A DNA stretch of 64,000 bases. It comes from CAWCAW01 sp963793645 (lineage in GTDB: Bacteria; Actinomycetota; Acidimicrobiia; Acidimicrobiales; UBA8190). The first letter of the stretch is position 1. The number at the start of each line of letters is the position of its first letter. Position numbers and translations under genes: made by a program. The notes below the pieces were generated by a model. The model was given only the letters and a program-made list of their open reading frames with translations, had not been told where the DNA came from and did no database searches. Below are positions 62,526-64,000 of the stretch, piece by piece. Location: NCBI GenBank assembly GCA_963793645.1, contig CAWCAW010000007.1:248001-312000 (forward strand), read 5' to 3'.

Positions 62526-63284
62526 GTGGCCCTCGATCTCCCTCCCCCCACCACTCCCCCGATTGCCGGCCGCCCAGCCCCCGGCGAGTACGGCGCTGCA
62601 TCGCAGACAAACAACTGGGGGATGGCCGACTCGACTGTGCCCTCGCATCCTGCCCGCGGCGACCTGCGCATAAAGGAACGACGGTCATGGGGTACGTGGC
62701 AGCTCGTTATCGGAGGACTGGCCGCGCTCGTTGTTGGCATGGCGATCGGCAATTCGTTCGCGAACCCTTCGACATCGGCGGCGTCACCGGGCGCGGCCGG
62801 AACACAAGGCACGCTCCCTCCACCGGCGACCACGACGACGATGCCATCGTCGAGCGCGACGACGGCAGCCCAAGGCTCGACAACAACCATGCCATCTTCG
62901 TCATCGTCGACCACCGTGGCTACCGGTAACTCGGGTTCAGGTACGACGTCAAGCCCGACGACCACCGTGGCAACCGGGACCCCCACTGTGCTTCTTGGCC
63001 CATATCAGGCGAAGGGCAATTGGACGAGCACTTCCTTCGCCGTGGCAGCGACCGGGTGGAATATCGGTTGGGCGTTTCAATGCTCACCGGTGCCCGCTTC
63101 CGGTCCTTCACTTCAGATTTTCGTAGTGGCGGCCGGATCCAGCCCAGGAGCCACAGCGGCGATAAGCGAGATGGGCGCATCAGGCCAATCGGTCTCACCG
63201 CAGACAACCACCGGTAGCGAGGAACTCGTGGTCGAGGCCCCCGCTAACTGCGTGTGGGCCGTAAAGGTGACTGGTGTCGGCTAA
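62526..63284 (+). CDS. Single-pass membrane protein with Ser/Thr linker and beta domain
   Basis: About 252 residues from a GTG (TTG at 62520 and ATG at 62622 also possible). A Pro-rich cytoplasmic N-terminus and a basic stretch precede one helix (WQLVIGGLAALVVGMAIG), then a long Ser/Thr/Pro linker and a C-terminal beta domain (LLGPYQAKGNWTSTSF, ISEMGASGQS, CVWAVKVTG). Similar extracellular domains occur in actinobacterial membrane proteins; the function is unknown. It is divergent from the surface operon. Confidence 0.68.
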   Translation: MALDLPPPTTPPIAGRPAPGEYGAASQTNNWGMADSTVPSHPARGDLRIKERRSWGTWQLVIGGLAALVVGMAIGNSFANPSTSAASPGAAGTQGTLPPPATTTTMPSSSATTAAQGSTTTMPSSSSSTTVATGNSGSGTTSSPTTTVATGTPTVLLGPYQAKGNWTSTSFAVAATGWNIGWAFQCSPVPASGPSLQIFVVAAGSSPGATAAISEMGASGQSVSPQTTTGSEELVVEAPANCVWAVKVTGVG

Positions 63285-63339
63285 CTGAAAGTCCCCACCT
63301 CAACGGCGATTTCACAGCCGATCTCAGTCCGACAACGAA

Positions 63340-63642
63340 CTACGGCTTGCCCAATCGGGCCAAACGGGCGTCGAGGTCGGCAAAATAGTCGTAGTCACGT
63401 TTGAGGATCAACATCGGACGCGACGGTGACGCTGCCGGCGTGCGCAGACATTGAAGACAGCCCAACAGTCGACGGTGCTGAGCAGTAAGCCTGTTGACAC
63501 TGTCGGCGAGGTCCAGCAATAGGCGGTCCACGTTCGACTGGTCCATTGTCCAACCAGGGGTAAGCGTCACGAGTTCTCGCTCACCGGTACCCGACCCGGT
63601 TCCTTGACTCAGTTCCTTGCCTTCAGTCACGACCCTATCCAT
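63340..63642 (-). CDS. Small hypothetical protein
   Basis: About 100 residues from the ATG at 63642 (a TTG at 63651 is 9 bp upstream). A central helix (VDRLLLDLADSVNRLTAQHR) and a basic C-terminus (LKRDYDYFADLDARLARLG) give helical character; no domain is recognised. Its 5' end nearly abuts the divergent glycosyltransferase promoter. Codon usage is compatible with a real gene, but it could be spurious. Confidence 0.45.
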   Translation of the reverse strand: MDRVVTEGKELSQGTGSGTGERELVTLTPGWTMDQSNVDRLLLDLADSVNRLTAQHRRLLGCLQCLRTPAASPSRPMLILKRDYDYFADLDARLARLGKP

Positions 63643-63659
63643 ATCACCCAATGCGTTGC

Positions 63660-63665
63660 TACAAT
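63660..63665 (+). promoter_or_regulatory. -10 box for the right-edge glycosyltransferase
   Basis: TACAAT lies exactly 6 nt before the GTG at 63672, the spacing seen for the other leaderless genes in the window. No clear -35 was identified. Confidence 0.45.
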
Positions 63666-63671
63666 TTCCGT

Positions 63672-64000
63672 GTGCGCATGGCGGCTATGGAGGATGCCGA
63701 AGCTCAGCTTCGCCTCCAGGCCAGCACCTCTGGCCTCGCCGATCGGGTGCCGTTCGTTTCTGCCCGTCGGCTTCTCACTGCGCCCCAACGAAACAGCCTT
63801 CTGGCCCTGGCTGGCCTTCTGGTGATCGGCCTCGTGTTGTCCGCCACAGACACGTTGGTCGTCGTGCTGGGCGCCGTCACCTTCTTGTACGTGACCTGCG
63901 TGGGATATCGGGCTCTGCTTCTGGTGAGGTCAGGATGGCCCGATGCGTACGAGGTGGTGAGCGACGAGGAGGCAAGAAGGGTTCCCGACTACCTGCTTCC
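63672..64000 (+). CDS. GT2-type membrane glycosyltransferase, N-terminal part cut by the right edge
   Basis: The frame from the GTG at 63672 (ATG at 63678) stays open to the end, giving about 109 residues. Two adjacent helices (SLLALAGLLVIGLVLSA; LVVVLGAVTFLYVTCVGY) are followed by EVVSDEEARRVPDYLLP. In XagB/BcsA-like family 2 glycosyltransferases this layout immediately precedes the catalytic domain (typically reading YTVLVPVYKE). Likely makes or exports an extracellular polysaccharide. The catalytic part lies beyond the window. Confidence 0.7.
   Translation, partial: MRMAAMEDAEAQLRLQASTSGLADRVPFVSARRLLTAPQRNSLLALAGLLVIGLVLSATDTLVVVLGAVTFLYVTCVGYRALLLVRSGWPDAYEVVSDEEARRVPDYLL

Noticed and set aside
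1..64000. Mobile element or genomic island explaining the sorting operon
   Set aside because: No transposase, integrase, tRNA-associated direct repeats or abrupt composition change was seen at the operon boundaries.

Overview
The window looks like chromosome from a high-GC actinobacterium, most plausibly class Acidimicrobiia (inference). The grounds are a class E sortase, an F420-type luciferase-like oxidoreductase, DUF2510 and DUF5522 proteins, GTG/TTG starts, and several genes with a TANNNT box about 6-8 nt before the start codon and no ribosome binding site (leaderless transcripts). No rRNA, tRNA, CRISPR array, transposase or phage gene was seen.

Layout. 1-9 kb: a MarR-MFS pair (MFS cut by the left edge), a broken acyl-CoA dehydrogenase, an Nfu-type Fe-S protein, then a tightly packed operon (luciferase-like oxidoreductase, thiolase, FabH-like KAS III, nucleotidyltransferase, GH20-like hexosaminidase, acylphosphatase). 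9-18 kb: a BtuF-like binding protein, a START-like protein, a module of FAD-linked oxidase / D-2-hydroxyacid dehydrogenase / sugar-phosphate isomerase / Gfo-Idh-MocA oxidoreductase, a cysteine-dioxygenase-like/rhodanese pair and a beta-lactamase-fold hydrolase. 18-23 kb: FAH-family hydrolase and a canonical pstSCAB set with a strong promoter. 23-34 kb: cupin, copper amine oxidase, DMT transporter, berberine-bridge-like oxidase, amidohydrolase, and a MarR-controlled heterodimeric ABC exporter. 34-42 kb: membrane GGDEF-EAL protein, DUF2510 proteins, metB and cbs. 42-43.6 kb: two paralogous coiled-coil genes.

The most striking part is 43.6-62.2 kb on the minus strand. Twelve genes run in one direction, nine of them overlapping or within a few bases. 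They encode secreted proteins sharing a neocarzinostatin-like domain, a PstS-like protein, a six-repeat Ig-like fibre, a second PstC-PstA-PstB transporter, two PstS-like binding proteins, an exosortase fused to an EpsI-like domain, and a class E sortase. Four products end in LAxTG-type sorting signals. The model offered here is a phosphate-type ABC transporter whose binding proteins and fibre are covalently attached to the cell wall by the operon's own sortase, with the exosortase handling another substrate. PHO-box-like repeats and a perfect 11-bp palindrome sit upstream of the first gene.

Five otherwise conserved genes carry frameshifts (one also a nonsense codon), including the canonical pstB. 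Both sides of each break still match their families, so draft-sequence error or very recent mutation is likely. The right edge cuts a GT2 glycosyltransferase.
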